Assembly: GCA_004794785.1 (NCBI GenBank)
Contig: SJOL01010424.1
Span: forward strand, 115,734 to 179,733
Length of the DNA: 64,000 nucleotides
Direction: 5' to 3'
Origin: Opisthorchis felineus
Lineage: Eukaryota; Platyhelminthes; Trematoda; Opisthorchiida; Opisthorchiidae
The first letter of the stretch is position 1, and each line of letters begins with the position of its first letter. The notes below the pieces were generated by a model, which worked only from the letters and a program-made list of their open reading frames with translations, ran no database searches and was not told the DNA's origin. This document shows positions 38,301 to 53,300 of this stretch, one piece after another. The position numbers were made by a program, and so were the translations under genes.

Positions 38301-41300
38301 TTGAGTGAAGGCCCACATGAGCTTAGTACTCACTGCTTGACCTACAGTGTGACTGTGTTCGCTTGGCGGTCTGAACTTCAGAGAAAGCTGTAGTAATCCT
38401 AAGAAGACAGGCCACCAGGAGGAGAGGGAGATTTTTGTCTCATCTGGGAGGTAGACCGGCCTGACTAGGGATTTATAGGATCCATCATCAGTGTGCTAGA
38501 CAGTGAAGTAATTCGGTGAGAAAATGAAATGGCCTCTATAAAACGTTTTGCGAAAAAATATTGACGTCCAAGACCGAGTTCTTCTCCTCATTTGAATATT
38601 GTACAACTCACCGAATATTTCCAAGTTTAACAATAAATTACGGTTACCTAAAGTACACGGTGACGTAAATGTCGTTTACCAATATTTTTTCCGGTCTCCT
38701 GATTGCTCTGATTTTGTGTTCTAAGTAGCCTGATTGTAATATCTCATATCACACTTCATCGTAGTAGGACCGATGTTGTTTCAGAAAACTGAGGTTAACT
38801 AGGGATAAAAATCTTGCAGAATAAGTACACTGTCGACATTTTGCAGCAAGTGTTCCGCCCGCCTCTTAAGATTTTGTTTCACAAATAAAACTTGTCGTAC
38901 GACGGCAGAAAACCGGTGAACATGAAGTCTCTATCGATTGAGAGGATTACTTACTTGTACTCTGTCGTCAAAAAATTTTGCCACTGGTGCCTTCGTGCCA
39001 GAGCAACAGTAAGCGGACTGAAAGGCGTCCGTGAATAAATGGTGCATGAGCCAGTGCAACGTAACTAACCAGAATAGTTGGAGTGGCGAGTGAGGACTAT
39101 TGGATTAGGACGGTTGATATGTGTGCCATTCATTCTAGTGATTAAAAACTCTAGAGGACATGACACGTAACCGATCCCAGTGACCATCATGCTTTCACTT
39201 CCTAGCCGGAGTGCCAAGCTGAGGTATGCCTATCATTATACGCTAAGTCTGCGTGTAGAGTAAAGTTCTCAAAGAACGTCGGAGCAATCCCGCTAATGAT
39301 CTCTGGTATACTGTCCACATACGTTTGTTTTGACGGCGCTGTGGTCGCCTTTATCTTGATTGGTTCCTGTAAGGATTTTAGGCTGCTGTGCACTGCGTCA
39401 CCATCCTCGCCCCTTCTTTTCATTTTTACCGGGACTTTCGTTCTTTTTTGATGTATGGAAGTTAGTCGCTAGCATTTACCGTTGGTACACTGCTGTTTAC
39501 GATAAGTCCCCCTTCATTTGCGTACATGACGTCGCTCGCCAGTTCTGGTGAGTAGTGCACCAATATTCTACGATAACCAACCAACCAATTACTGATGTTA
39601 AATTGAGGAGTCTTTGTGAAGGAAGAGTGCAATCTGGACGTTGCTTTCTGCAATACAGGGACTAGCGATTAGTAACAACAAGATATCAAATTGGATTAGG
39701 AAGTTGTTCAATCATTGCAACCACAGTTTTGACGGTTTCGAAGCTTACGTCCCAAAATTACGTCATTCAAAATTGTGATGCAGCCCTTGAAACGTGGTTG
39801 CTGCTACAGGTTCCAAGAGATCACTTCTTTTCATCGAATGCAAAGAACATTCTCTTAAGAACTGAGAAAACCTGTAGTAGTCTGACCGGGAATGCTTGCT
39901 GTGGACTCTTCTGTGGCTTAGCCACTCTTCTGGACGCCCTCCTGGAGGGGGCTGCTATGATGAACTGAAGAGTCGATTCCAGTATATATGCCTCTCCAGG
40001 GGTGACTACCCCAAGGGAATATGACATCCTGTATGAGGTCGTCAACTGTGGGATTCACTATTGTAACGCATTCCAAATAATTAAAATGAGTGGTCTTTCT
40101 TGAGGGTGGACATTGCACGGGAAGAATAACTGCACTTCAGTCTAAATGCGTGTGATTTGCATGCACATAGATTTCTGTATGACCTTGGTTATGTGAACGG
40201 AGGTAAGTTGGGGTTACACAAAATCCTCCTGTATGCATACTCTAGGTTGGTTTCAGACGGTAACTGAAGTCACATGATGAAGTTTCGAAATATGATGCAC
40301 CTGCCCAGTTGGCTTCCTTCGCAAGACAGGATAACTCAGTGCTTAAAATATAGAGCCACACATCGGAGGAAAGTGAGTCCGAATAGACTGCAGATTTTCT
40401 ATCTGCCTAAACTCCGCGTCCTTTTTATCGCCAATGTAGGTAATCCTTGACGGTATGGATTACTATAGACGATATGTTGGATCAGGTTTAAAATTACAGG
40501 ATGCTTTATCCGTCCAGCCATGTCCATATTCATTTGAATTCCTCGTTTGTTGTGCCACTCCAATATTTAATTAGACATCTAACAACATCACGTGACGACA
40601 GAATGATCTACCTTACGAGCACAACACAACCCATCCTAATTGCAGTAGCTGCCGGCAACCGATGCACTTTGGTGTAAACACTGAATGAGTGAGTGAGACG
40701 TTGCCTTTGGCAACCATAGGGTATTTGAGGTTAGGCGAAGCTAAACGAAGGCTGTAAGATAGATATTTACAGAGTAAGGTATGAATTGATTGGAGTGATT
40801 TCGCAGCTTGAATTAAAGCTGCCCAAGTTGTTATGACTTGACCAGGTGTGGGTCGAGGTAGCTCAGTGGTTAAGGCGCAAGCTTACTGACCGGAAGGTTC
40901 GTGGTTTGTACCCAACCTCGGCATATCGACTGCTCCTGTCTAGGGTTGGGCAACCTGGTAGTATCTCAGCCCTCGCGCTTCTTTTGGGTGGTGTGGCAGC
41001 TATACACCGAAAGGGTGTCACAGCTGAACTATTATTTATCATATTTATGTTACGATAGAAAGTGATCGACAGTTGAGTGATCGAGACTGTTTCTCAGGAA
41101 GATGGTGGAGGGGTGGAAGGAATTATTTCCTAAAGCCAATCTTATCTCCCTCTTCGTAGCCAGGAGTAGACACCCTATAGATAGTTGTGCACGGTCTAGT
41201 GGTCCGGAAGAATAACGGTCACAAGTTTCGACCGGTATCAGCTTGAGGTTGTGTAAAGAGCCCTCCGACAAACCTTGCCAATTTTTTTATTTGGGCCATG

Positions 41301-44300
41301 AGGTCAATCCTGCCTCTGACATTGCAAGTAATTAGGTCCTTTAGGCTAGATCAACAACCCAGAGTAATTTATGGGAACCGTACTGGTCAAACTTTACACC
41401 TATCCTAACTAAGCTTACATGCTACTGAGCTCGTTGCTACTCACCAAACCGAATACGATGTGATTGCATGGTCATTGGGTCCGCAGTGATGCTGATTACT
41501 GTATAATCCGCGTGCAGTTAAAACCAACCTAACACAAATTGGCAGATGATTCAATACTAATGATTGTGGTCCCCCTTGAGGCCCTCACTCTAACTTTTGA
41601 CAGTCCCATTCGTTTGTCTGTTCTGAGCCGGACTTCGGAAGCTCTCGTCTTATTCTGGATCAGTTGCTCTGGAAGCACACTCTGCGAGTTGATGATAACT
41701 CACTTGGGATCACTTGAGATGTGCTATCTGACATTTCCACAGGCAATATCTATTCGAACTAATCAGAGAACAGTTACACTGATGAGAATATTAATGTCAG
41801 ATGAACAAAGTGACTTCGGAAAGTTGGGCTCTTTGTACAGAAGGTCCTGTCTATTTCGCATTAGACTCTCGTCCACATAATATGTGGTCCGAAAAGCCAA
41901 AAGCCAAACAAAAAGCCAAAAACTTGTTCCTTTCCAAAGTACATATATCTTGCCATGTGCACCCCAGCATTTTTACTGGATTACCGAATATAAACAGAGT
42001 GAGAGGTGTTCTCGTTCCGGTTTAAAGCTGCTGGGAGCAGAAATCCTACGGATGGCTGAAATGAGTCAAGTGGCACTGGTGTAGTGAGAAGGGCGTACAC
42101 TGAAAAGTGTGTGTGAATAATGCCAACGAAATAACCTTCTGTGGTGCGTTGCAATCGATCAGTGCTCAGACGTCAAGGCAAACACGAACGGAGACGGATG
42201 TCAAAAAGTTCGAGAAACCGGAGCACACCAACAATAGTTCATATAGCTAATCGCTGGAATGCTAAAGGACAGCTCATGATGAATAATAAGGCGATAGAAA
42301 TATCGTTATTGTCTACCAAGCCCGGTAAAATTACTCAAAATTGAGAAGAGTTCATCGGTGTTTCTGAGCGCTAAGACTGGTCTCTCGGCCATTACGTGAT
42401 ACAAACCTTCCTTCAGAAAGGTATCATATACTCGAATGAGTCTATCTTCTAGAACCAGCCCGGGAACTCGGTCATGAATCTTGGATCACTGGTCTGCACA
42501 TTATTGATGGAACGCCACAGGAAGGAAGCATTTGAATCTCCCTAGAAATTTTTATTATTTATTTGAGCGAACTATTGCCGCTTTCGAACAAGGTGGGATT
42601 CCAGCCTCCTTCTGTGGAAAAGAGAACATAGTACCCAGACAAAATCTTACCACACAACTGAATATGACATAACTAGCTCAATCAACAACCCTCGGCCAGT
42701 CACCGGACCTCTGGGATTATGTAAAGAGGAGGGCCTAAGAATCAACGCCCTGCAGCATTGAAGCATTAAAAAAAATTGAGTTACAGAGGTATTGTTCCAC
42801 CAGTTTTGTTGGTTCATGAATGACGGTTGAAGATATTATCAATCATATGGGAAGATTTATAAAGGTTTTCTGTGATTTACCAGACTTGCTAAGACAAATC
42901 CGTAACTTTCCTTAGTTCTCATGAACTCGAAGTCTTTGGAGCGCTTTCTACCCGAGGTATTCGGCGTTTTGCACCTTTTATTACAGTCTTCTCATCATAC
43001 TTCCATCCTGTTTACCAAAATGATCAGTTAGCTTTCCAGAGGCTTTCCAACTAAATCGCTGCAAAGCGCAGACCAGAGCAGTTGGTGTAAACTAGTCTGA
43101 ATCCTTGATGCAATCCGACCAGATGCATTCTCACGAGCAGTGAGATAAATTTAAATGACCTTTGTGAATCCGTTTACAGCACAAAGTGCATTCTCCTCAA
43201 ACAAGTCGTAAATTGTGCCAGCGTGTGTAGCACGCAATCTCTGGCCGCAGTCAATCACAGTCGCCAACTTCCAAATCACAGAAACGCAGCGTATTCAATA
43301 CACCCAGAATCAAACTTGAAAAACAGTTTGGTGGCAAAGGTTCTAAAAGTGATTAAGCCATTTGGCTACTTCCCGTTTGGGCGTAGGGTTAACTTAGTTT
43401 GTTACGGCTATTTTGCAGACACATTGTCAAGCAATCTAGTTTGAGCAGACCGGCTTATTGACTGAGTGTTGAACCTCCCTGATCAAACGGATCTCGACAG
43501 ATTTCTTCAAAAATAAATATTGTGGAACTTACTCTTCAGAAACCTTCCGTTCTCTAATCACCACCTGCTCTTTGACTGGTGTTTCTGTTACTGCATGATA
43601 AACCATTGACATTTTTCTCCGTAAGCCTTGCATTTCCCCAGAAACCTCTTCTAACCGTTCTTCGGCCGCTTGATGACGTCTTCCTAACTCCGCTCGGACC
43701 TCGGCATAACGGTCCTTCATAGCCTTCAGTTCATTCCTTACTTCATTCAGTTCGGCACGAGCAGCAGCCAGTTCTGCATTCTCTCTGCCTTTGGCGTTAG
43801 CCAACATTAGCTCAACATTTTCACGCAGAGTTCTCATTTCGTCCTCCTTTGCCTCCAAAGCAGTTTTCCACAATCCTTTGGCTGCTTCCAACTCGTCTCT
43901 GGCAGCTCTGACCTCTTCTGAACGCCGTAGCAACTCCTCTTCAAGACCCTCGAGCCTCCTACAGAGACCAGTTAGATATTTTGAGAAAATGATTTATTCA
44001 TATTTATCTTAAAGATGATGAACGCGTTTGCGCTTCCAACGGTGGTAATATAATGATTGTGAAAGAAAGTGCTTGGTATTTGTGCATGACTCTTTAGAGG
44101 AATTCGTTGTTAAAATATGTTGACTTCCACCATATACCATAACAGTTCGTCCATCAAGCATTTGAACTTTTCACCCAAAAGAAGGACAGAAGAAAATATA
44201 TCCCGATATTCAACCAGGTGAAAAACGCTTGAAACCGATTGAGTAATCATCGTTTTCGGAAAAGTTTGGTAACAATCGGTTGTTACCAAACTTTTCCGAA

Positions 44301-47300
44301 AATATCCCGATATTGTTTTATCCCGTTACGCTGGTTATACTGTACTAACTGCTTGCATCGTAACTGCTGAAGACCTAATTACAGGTCGCCTTTTAAACCT
44401 ATTATTTTATTACAGTCGTTGGCCTAACCGTTGTAGGTCTATCAGGGTCCGCACATCCCTCCACTTACCTTGTTTGGAGTGATTTTCCATGTTTTTAGAC
44501 TAATGTACATAAACATTAACTTTCTATCAGACCATGACCAACTGATGTGGAGAGTCGCAAGTTTCCTGTGGACTGATAAGTTCTGCACCTGCTGAGTAAT
44601 CCCAACAGTTTAGTATAAGAAGCGTTGAAGGGGGAAAGCCTCACCTCCGTTCAATTTTTGTTTACTCGAATGGACCTCCTAGGTACGAAAATGTGACTGA
44701 TGATGTTGATGATGAAGAGTGCCACACCAGCGGGATTTGCTAATGGTGTCGTTTAGAAACACCTAACTGATCGATCATTTTCATTGTCACAGCTGAGCAG
44801 GGTACCAGAAATGCAGCTGCATTTATTTCACGCACATGATCATTGTTAGCTAGTTCCTCTCTGGAAAAAGATGTAAGTCCAGAAGCGAGTGCGGTGGATA
44901 GCTAATATATCTTCCGACAGCAGGAGATAATTCTGGAATTCAGCAGCTAGAGACCTCCCACAATACTGGCCTTAAAATACAAAGCTTACTGTGAACAGTT
45001 GTCACCTTTAGGTTTCACGACAACTGAAATCTTCGTGAGGATCAAAAAATGTATAGTGTCACTGAGTTGCACGAACTGATGTACACATCGTTCAGGTGGA
45101 ACGCTAATTTGGTTGGATATGTGAAAAATACATGAGAGGAGCAGTTACGCCGGAAACCTTCCAACCAAACCAGTGGGCTGAGCAAATAAACAACACGTGA
45201 GTTAACGGCATCCCCATCCACAGCACATTCGAAATTGTGACAACGAAAGGATCCCAGAACAAGTGGTCATTTACAATGCTTTTCTTCAAAAGTAGCTTAG
45301 CTGTTGAGGTGTTTGAGGGGATTATCTTCGTAGCTGTTCAACCTGTGTTTCATGGAGCAAATTACTATGCCTTCCCCCCAAGTTGTCCGAAAAAAGTTTA
45401 CGCTGCTGCTGGCCCAACCGTAATCGGGCGATGTCTCCTCGATTGGTGACAAAGCTTTTCCGGTCCAATTGCCAAGTTCTGCGGACAAACGAAGAGCCGG
45501 CTGTTTGTCACTTCAAGTTTTTGTGAAGTGTGTAAGCGTATAAAGTCTTTCTCATTTCTGGATCCACGGCACTTTTCCAAAGATATCTAGTCAAATTTAT
45601 TGAAATGAACCGATAGGAACCTTGAAGTGTCCCGACAGACGAACCTGCACTATACTACACTAAACTATACCATGCCATATAGTACACCATAATAAAGCAC
45701 GTTACACTACACTATGTTACACCAACACCTTACCATACCATTACTGACTCGTGGGTTTCCTGAGAGCTTAGATCAGTTTGCCGTACCTCCAGTCGGTGTC
45801 AGTCAACGTATCTTATTCTTGTGTGCCGTTAAGTTTCCTATCTTTCTGATGCTGACTGTCGTATTATCCAGAAAATCCTACAAAAATTTATGTCGCCGGA
45901 ATCAGAGAAATGGGTGCTCCAGACAGCAAAATATTTGATAAGATCATCTGAAATAAGGTATACTCCCTAGTCTTCGGTGAACAGCGTTAAGTACTATACA
46001 CAGTGAAGTGGGTTGAGCGAAGTTCACATGACCTACCTCTGTTGTTCAGTTTTTTCGGCCAATTCTCGCTCATGTTCTTCCGCTTCACGGCGCCGACGTT
46101 CCTCCGCTTCAGCTCGCATTTCCAGTAGACGACGACATTGCTCATTCTCTAACCGCCACAAAATATCACGTTGCTGCTCGATAGCGTAAGAAATACTTTC
46201 CAAAGCAGCGTCTCCACAATGCAATGCGGGAGAGCTCAAACTCATGGGTCGTTCACTAATGGGTGCTCGAGTTATAAATTCAAAATCGGTCGTAGAGGTC
46301 GGGCTATATATTTCGTTCATTGGATCTATTAGCAGTTGTATCGGATGTTGCTGCTTTTGTTGAAGTTTTTGTCCGTCTTCCTGTGTTTGTGAAGGAAGGG
46401 ATGGGATCATAGTTTGATCGCGATCTTGCTGTGAACCGGACACTGGAATTGCTGGTTGAGGTTTCAGCGCGTTGAACGCTGGCGGGAATAGAGACCTAAC
46501 TTTGTCCTCCGCTTCCTCACTTTTCTGTTCATTATGTCTTGTTTGAGACTTCTGGACCACTAGAGATGAGCTGAAATGAGATGAGATAGGCTTCTAATAG
46601 TATCATGAGGCAAAAACGAATAGAATGCATATCACACCTAACCGTCAACAGTAACTAGAAAACGTCCCACTCTTATGGAGCTGCTGCAGCAGGAAATTTA
46701 AAAAATTTCACTGTTTATGAGGACACCAATAGAAACTTTTGATTGGAACACGGCAGACTCAAAGGGGCTCCGTTATGGGTTAAAGGTGTACCAACCGATA
46801 TGTTCGAACTTACTAGGCCACTCTAGATCCTAAATATTTAATGCTGTATACATATGAAGTGTCCCTGAACATCGGCATAAAAGTACTTCTTCCAGTGCTT
46901 GATGCCCTTTCACTATCCAATGTAAAAGTTGCACTCAGCTGTACTAAGCCTGCTAAATCAAGAAGTTTGTCACCAGTCAACCCATTTTTACAAAATAGCA
47001 CAGTAGATGGTGTATAGCTAAACATCGAACTCATTACAGGTTTGAGCTTAACGTTATTCATCAACTGGCAGTAACATGCGGAAAATATAACTCGTGATTG
47101 AACAAAAGAAATATCCTTGTTCCTAGAGATGACTTCACTCCTAGTGGACAAAATGGAAAGTGACTTGTTCACCTGGTACTGCATCCATCAGGTGACAGGC
47201 TTTCCACTTACTAGACGATTGGTTGAAGAAAACGTAAAATACAAAGAAATGGAGGACTGGAGTGAAGAAATTGTAAAAAATAACCCATGGTGCCATTCCA

Positions 47301-50300
47301 TCACGCACGTTTTGATTGTGATTTCGTTTCAGTTTACCCCCAAGACCTCCATAAATCGTTTGTTTTCCTGCGAGTAATCAATTATTGTTTTTTGGTACAC
47401 GTGTCGAAATTTGTTAGGAACCCTACTGCCAGCTGATGGTCAGCGTTTCTAAAACGAGTGCTAGAACTCCAGCAACGGACTCGTCCATCATTACAAAATA
47501 TATGACCGATAAATTTGAAAAGATGCCCCAAAAACCCAGCTCTTTTTGCACACTCTGGATGAATTCGGTAAACAAACTATTCGAACCGTCTCGGGTTGCT
47601 CACAACTTTTTTTCTGTTGCCGGTAAGGAAAGAAAGAAAGAAACGTGACATCTGTGACTTCAATGACCTAAACAACACCCTATTTATTGCATGTGACGAC
47701 TGATTTTGCGGATTGCAGTTCAATCAAGCTGCTCAGGAGTTCTTCGTCGGATAGCGCCTAAACTTTGATGCAGCCAAAGTAGTTTATTCACTATGTGTAC
47801 ATTCAGAATACAATAAAAGTTGTATCATTCTCCTGACGGAATATACTATTCATAGGGTTGTTGAAAACTCTTCGACAGCCGACGACCGGTTTTGCCCTTC
47901 TTCAGACTCATCAAATAAGCGCAGTTTCCGAGATTTCATCAAAACCGTGTTTTGTTTGAACAACAAATCTGTTACTTTGTTCAGTCGCCTTTTCTGCATG
48001 ACTCTGTGCCCACAGCATGCCTCACCAGCAATATGCTGATAAGATACCTGTCGGTGAGTGGATCCTTATGGTCTTATGCAAAGCGGTCAAAAAAAACATG
48101 TCCTTTTCCACAATTTCTCTGCATTGGATTCATTTATTCGAGTTACTGTTAAATATCTGAATGACAGGCTACCTGGATTCCATATTTCTAGTCTTTCCCA
48201 AAGTATTTTTACTTTCTAGTGACACTCGTAAGAACTTGCTGGAATTTTACTGCTCCTCACGAAGTTTACTGCCGATTTGCTGACAAATGTCAGCACAACA
48301 AAAAAGTAGTACGTAGATCTTTCTCGACTGTATTTTGTTTTACTGTGTTAGGGCTGAAATTTAGGGAAAATTGCACTGGGTGTCAGAGAGGTTTCCTTCT
48401 GTCTTGTGTTCCATGACGCTCAAAATGATCCCTGCACTCGTATGAAAATGAATCATTTTTTGGAGTTAACCAAAAATACGGTGATTCAAGGCTTCGTGGT
48501 GTCGTGATTTTTCACGCAGCGCATAGGATACACAGGAACTGAACGTTTGACAACGTGCCGGAATCCCACTTACGGCTGTGTACTTGTATTAGATAGAGGA
48601 AGAGGAGCACCCCATCCAAAGTCCTTTGAATCTGCGCTTTCTTGCCGGAAAGATGTGATCCTTACACGTATCCAAGTAATTTTGATCGAACAACATCCAC
48701 GAAAAGTTCGAGGATAATATTTTTCGTGTGTGAAAAGCAGCATCGCCATTACCCTTTGAATAGTGCGGTTGGACTGAGCAAAATCTGCTGACAGTCCATT
48801 ACCAGTTTTTCCCTGTTTGGAGCAAACCATGCAGTTTTGGTCATCTTATTCTTTCGCGTGTTTTGTCACTAATGATGAGTTTTCAATTTGCTCTAGCTTT
48901 AACCTGCTTGGTTATGACAAGCTGAGCTGCAGTAGGAGAAGCATGGTGGGACTTCTTCATTCATCTCTACATCCTAGATGAAATCCGAACCCGTCACCGT
49001 GCAGTTTGCTCAGGTTCAAACCTGATCTTGTGGCTTTGGTGTAGGGCAAACGTTTTGGGCCAAACCGCACTATCTGGGATCGACTCGGATTTCTCAATTA
49101 CCATAAATTCGCCTCAAAAACAGAGGCTAGTACAAAAGGCCAGATTCCGAATGATTTCTCAAGATGCTTGCAAAACCAAAAGCATGAGCCAAAGATCGTA
49201 CTGAGTCAATTACACAATAAGGTGTATCATTTGTATGGACTTAACACTAACCACAGCCAGGTTGAGTGCCGATGGTGGGTTTTGCAAGACGGTATTTATT
49301 CTCACTTATTTTTAAAACTTCCCTACAGTTCTTAGTGAGGTGCTTCTAACCACGCATCACAGGAGACGATAATTAATAGGATAACTTTATTCGGTGAACA
49401 CCTCTCCACTGAGTCTTGTCTTGAGGGAATGTGGCTTTTCTGTGCCACTCAACTCACCTATTTCACTGTGTAAAGAATGGATATCTTCCACAGTGCAGAA
49501 AGCAGCACGTACTGCACAGTCAGGTAACATCGCTTTGAGGGTATAACGCAAACAAATGAGTACTTATTTTCAATTCATCACAAAATGGTGTGCAACTTAG
49601 TTTAAACCACTTGCCAACTAATTCAGACAGCTTTCCGGATAACAGTGAACAGTCCTCCACAAAGATCACATAACAAATCATGCAACCACTCATATGACCA
49701 GTAGTCAGCTGACTGTTGAGATAGTCAGTACCTAGTTCAAATCACCTTTCGCATCTAAATGAAACTCGCCAGCTCCGCAGGATGGCCAGCGAACGCGTGA
49801 TCTGAAGATTAAGAGACCGAAACTTTTACTCAGGTCACGTGTTCAGTTGCCTTGCAACCACTTGATAAGTCCCGAACAAGGTGAAGGAGCTCAAGTGACT
49901 GAGCTTTCCGGGATCTTGTGTGTGTAACGAATCCAGAAGTTATCGTTTCTGTGAATTCATAGAATGTGTTTTAAGCGGTAATGTTTTGCTTTTCATAGAG
50001 TTTTTGCTTTATTCACGTGAGGTCACATGAGTTCACGGTAAAACAAGGAATCTTTCGATGAACTGAAGATGGCGAATAGGAGGTGTTCACAATTTTAGTG
50101 ACGCCCTGGAAGAAAATGAAATTTTTATCAGAAGGGTGACATCCCTCAAGGCTGTAGAAGTTTGTCTGGTTTCGACAGCAATAGAGTTTTGTTGCTAAAT
50201 ACTGGTAAAAATATTCCATCAATTTTTTAGACACCTAAGAAATGTTCAACTTTATGAGCTTAAATTTGTCTTGTCTGTAACTTCTTCTCCCCAAAGATCA

Positions 50301-53300
50301 TTGTTTACGGTAGGAAAAAACACCCGTTTATGGTGTTGCGCTCTTCAGATCTGTACGGATCTACTCTCTTGAGTCCATCGACCTAAAACGTTTCATTACT
50401 TTTAATCCGAACTTTTTTAGTATGTGAGTGAAGTACTCCACATTGACGATGTTCACATTCGGATCATTACATTATGAATGGGCACTGTTAAATGTAGGCG
50501 TAAGTGGGAAGGTACGCTTGTTTCCCTCGGAGATAAACAATCCTTAAGGAAGGTCAGTTTTAGTTTTCCCCATAAATCTTCTTTTCATCAATTCTTTCAG
50601 AAGGTATCTACAAGGTTGGAAAAAGTACGATTTTTAATTTAAATCTAGGGTGAATATAGCTCAAGTCCCTGATGCTGAGCTTCAGGATTCAAGGCGACTT
50701 GAACATCTCACCGTCAACTCGGAAGTGTATGGCGACGTCTGGACTCCCGAGACATTCCGGAAGCTTGGTAGATAATTTTCAGCTTGCCGCGCCCCAGTTT
50801 AAACGAATACTAAAACCCTAAAAGCTCTAAATGACACTGGCTTCTTAAAAAGAATTCAAAACCTTCTTGTCTTTCTAAAATGCTGCAAGCTAGTGTGTTG
50901 GCGATACTGTATAAGAAGGGGGATTTCTACTCTATGATTCAGTAGTGTGGTGGAACAATCTCTAAATCTAACGGCCTATTGGCAGACCAGTCATATGTTG
51001 AAGGCATTAAGTTCCAGAAAAAACATGCCGTTCATGTCAAACAACACAACGCTTTCTCTACCTTTATTTACTTCTCCACTGGCTCTTTGTCTCTGGAAGT
51101 TCTGTCCTTTTTTCGTTTTTACGGATAACAGGCATCCGAGGCTGCTCTGTTGGCCAAAACAGGTGGGGCCACTGGACGCTTGCGTATAGTTGGGATATAT
51201 CGTTTTCTTACTGATCCCATCCGAAAATACTAACTGCCTTTCTCCTACATTACTCTTACTTTACTGATGCACGTAGATTAAAGTACGGTGTTATGTACTC
51301 CAGGGGGAGTTTGTGTGTATGAAATATATTATCAAATGGGCTGTGCATGGCGCTGGTTGCGAGAGTAAACTCAACAAAGTCAGCGGCTACCTGCACTGAT
51401 TCCGGATTTGTCCGATAGTTCTCAACCATCCATGGCGCTACCTTACCGCGGAGTCCTAAGTGATGGGTCAACCGATCAAAACAATTGTGGGGGCAACTAG
51501 GTAGTCAAAGAGACTAGCAGATCACTTGTGTGAACATGCTCACCTGCTCAAACTGGCTAATTCAGGTGCCTCCAGCGTACACTCGCGAAATGGTGCTAAC
51601 AAGCCTGCTACGTGTGTCAGGTGTCCAGGTTTCCAATAGGTAGCATGCACTACTGATAAACTGTGTTAAGAATGGGGCTCAAGTCCCGTCCTTTCCAGCT
51701 CCGGATCAACCAGTCAGAATAATTAACCATATTAGAGGGACGGGTGTTTAGACAAGAACTTTGTGAGCACAAATTCAACAGGTTCGTCATCTTTTCACAA
51801 CTGTATTTCCTGTGTGACGCAAACAAGGAAGACCCATGGGGCGTATTTTAGCTATCTCCCTTTGATTAGTCTACCTTGTCCTCCAGTCTATGTGAGCTAA
51901 TCCAAGCAGCCACACCAGCCACAATAAGAGTCGGTTTATAGCAAATCAGTTTGTAGGTATGTAAATAACTGGCTTAATTTTGATGGATAAACTGTCATCC
52001 GCTGGAAAGACCGCAAGACAGTCCAAGTCCCGTAGGAGACAACCTTCAGTGGGTCATTTTTAGCCACCTCTAAGTGTCAATTCGCTCCCCCCATGTAATC
52101 CAACACCAAAAAAATAACTGTATGCAAAATAGTCAGCATAATTTTAAAATCTAACTCTAACGCTTACCTGCCCTCTTTTGCCATGTCGCTTGTTTTCTGC
52201 TCATGGCTTTTATCTGCAAAACCAGAAGACAACACCTGTTTGTTGGCATTCTGACCACATCTACTTACATGAACAACAATGCAACAAAACATCTACTCCA
52301 TGGCAAAGTATCTTACGTCTAATGGATAAGAATGAAAGGGTAAAACTAAATGTGTAATTTGTCCTCCATGAACATTTAGTCGGTTAATTTCAAGACTTGT
52401 CGACTTGCGCCGATATCAAAAAAGAGGATCTTATACAGTAGTTCGCAGAATCTGGTAGGTTATGCTCTCAAAGAAACATAGCTGTGTCTCTGCCATAGTG
52501 TGACAAGTTGCTGTCCATACTGGGGATTATCAGGCAGTAATCCTCCAGAAGGATTCTATTAATAACTGTGCATACACCACTCACGCACACACCGGACCAA
52601 CCAAAGAACCGTCTGCTGGTGATTAGAGTCCAACACGCCAATAGTACACAACTCCCTCGGTGTGAATTCGCCTTCCAGCCACCCAACGGAATAAAAATTG
52701 GATTCAAGTAATTGGCCTTTGAATGACCCCATCTTTATGCTTTAGGTAATTCAATACGTAGAAGTGCACTCACATTTCGTTTAGCCTTGGTACGTGGCTC
52801 AGAAAACAAATGTGGTTCTAGAATGGAATGCACTGCTCATAAGGTTGCCGAAAACTCCTAGGTAGCCCAACGAACAGTTTCGTATCACTTGAGGCTCATC
52901 AGATGGGTGCATTGTCCGAGTTCCCGTCAGCCCCATATCCTGCCTACACCCAAGTTGAATGCGATTCGCAAAATGTACCCACTTACGCAATGTTTTTCTT
53001 TTAACAGCATAAACAAGAGAATTAGCTGGACTCACTTGACTCTTGCAATAAAAACCAAAGTAGTGTGCAAATGAGGGTATTTCGCGAAATTTGCTTCTAA
53101 TTGTCGATGTGATAGTTGTTGTGGAAGTAGTTGTAATCAGAGAGATTTTCAACTGAGTGAAATTTCAAGATGAACGGAAATTAAATGCTGGCATACTTAA
53201 TTCTCTGCGATTTTGATGGTAAATCCTTTTTGTCTTATTTTCAGAATAGCCTAAATTTGTCTTGCTCATGTTGCATCAGAAATAAGAGCACCAGTCTTAT

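Larger units (their letters stand above)
43959..46036 (-). other. SPATA1 intron (exons 5-6) with hairpin
   Basis: GT-AG intron of 2.1 kb containing the 23-bp-arm hairpin and the 45.65 kb low-complexity tract. Confidence 0.8.
46571..52167 (-). other. SPATA1 intron (exons 4-5), 5.6 kb
   Basis: R2 copy 1 with the inserted R1 piece lies at 47.6-48.1 kb. From 48.2 to 52.1 kb I see scattered frames without motifs. Confidence 0.75.

Noticed and set aside
40850..40925. A tRNA gene
   Set aside because: The A box is present but the cloverleaf is not intact, and the sequence continues into a body shared with other copies; it is a SINE head.
43529..43933. A 134-residue protein with its own stop codon (KVSEE end)
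   Set aside because: The stop overlaps a perfect donor (gtaagt after GAAGA), and the stretch begins inside an exon that has an upstream acceptor. It is an internal exon of the SPATA1-like gene.
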